Below are positions 63,981 to 64,000 of a DNA stretch of 64,000 nt, piece by piece. Source of the DNA: Pseudaquabacterium terrae (GTDB lineage: Bacteria; Pseudomonadota; Gammaproteobacteria; Burkholderiales; Burkholderiaceae_C); assembly GCF_013266755.1 (NCBI RefSeq), contig NZ_JABRWJ010000012.1:147417-211416 (forward strand), written 5' to 3'. Numbering within the stretch: position 1 is the stretch's first letter; every line of letters starts with the position of its first letter. A program made the translations under genes and the position numbers. The notes beneath the pieces are model-generated. The model had not been told where the DNA came from. It saw only the letters and a program-made list of their open reading frames with translations, and ran no database searches.

Positions 63981-64000
63981 ATGGGGCCGGGGTGAAGTCC

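Overview
The window is high-GC DNA with dense, overlapping genes. It looks like a chromosomal segment of a betaproteobacterium, most likely Burkholderiales (Rubrivivax/Leptothrix/Roseateles-like). The grounds are the gene families (TRAP transporters, fadN-type beta-oxidation operon, HemP, IorAB-type hydroxylases, DUF1328 and BrkB proteins) and the codon bias. The species cannot be fixed from the sequence alone.

Layout. 1-3048: end of a ROK sugar kinase, then an overlapping sensor kinase and FixJ/NarL-type response regulator. 3049-3752: a VapBC-type toxin-antitoxin pair behind a perfect palindrome. 3915-5044: two membrane proteins. 5045-6454: an IS110-family element with a long structured leader that could encode a bridge RNA. 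6455-16834: a carbohydrate locus with a GH9 glycosidase, a four-gene MalEFGK-type ABC importer, a divergent TonB-dependent receptor and a NagX/HGSNAT-like membrane acetyltransferase; a paired REP-like repeat sits between importer and glycosidase. Together with the ROK kinase this suggests use of amino-sugar oligosaccharides such as chitosan oligomers. 16929-17790: a lower-GC ArsR/SRPBCC pair. 17914-19851: aspartate dehydrogenase and a divergent LysR regulator.

19855-30013: a lipoprotein, an SDR, an SGNH hydrolase and a fatty-acid beta-oxidation cluster (enoyl-CoA hydratase, thiolase, FadN-type bifunctional enzyme, acyl-CoA dehydrogenase, TetR). 30253-35961: an HNH endonuclease, an ABC ATPase with a fused ABC permease/M1 peptidase, and a BON-domain lipoprotein. 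36547-47843: an IorAB-type molybdenum hydroxylase, a GntR regulator, a polar amino-acid-type ABC importer, an inserted AfsR-like regulator flanked by an 87-bp direct duplication, a Rieske oxygenase and a TetR regulator.

47859-57348: a channel protein, then a hydroaromatic (quinate/shikimate) catabolic locus. It holds an IclR regulator, two TRAP binding proteins, one DctQM permease pair, type II dehydroquinase, an AroE-like dehydrogenase, a QuiC-like dehydratase split into two genes, and a TetR regulator with matching operator-like sites at its own start and at dctQ. 57400-63109: a receiver-only response regulator, an AI-2E family transporter, a trypsin-like protease, two exported proteins, and a hemP-DUF2325 pair behind a perfect Fur-box-like palindrome. 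63315-end: a truncated TIR-like predicted nucleotide-binding protein in lower-GC DNA that runs into an unidentified element with inverted repeats.

The best candidates for a less-described system are the amino-sugar locus, the duplication-flanked regulator, the split QuiC/AroE-variant TRAP locus, and the hemP-DUF2325 unit. All functions are inferred from motifs and context; no database search was possible.
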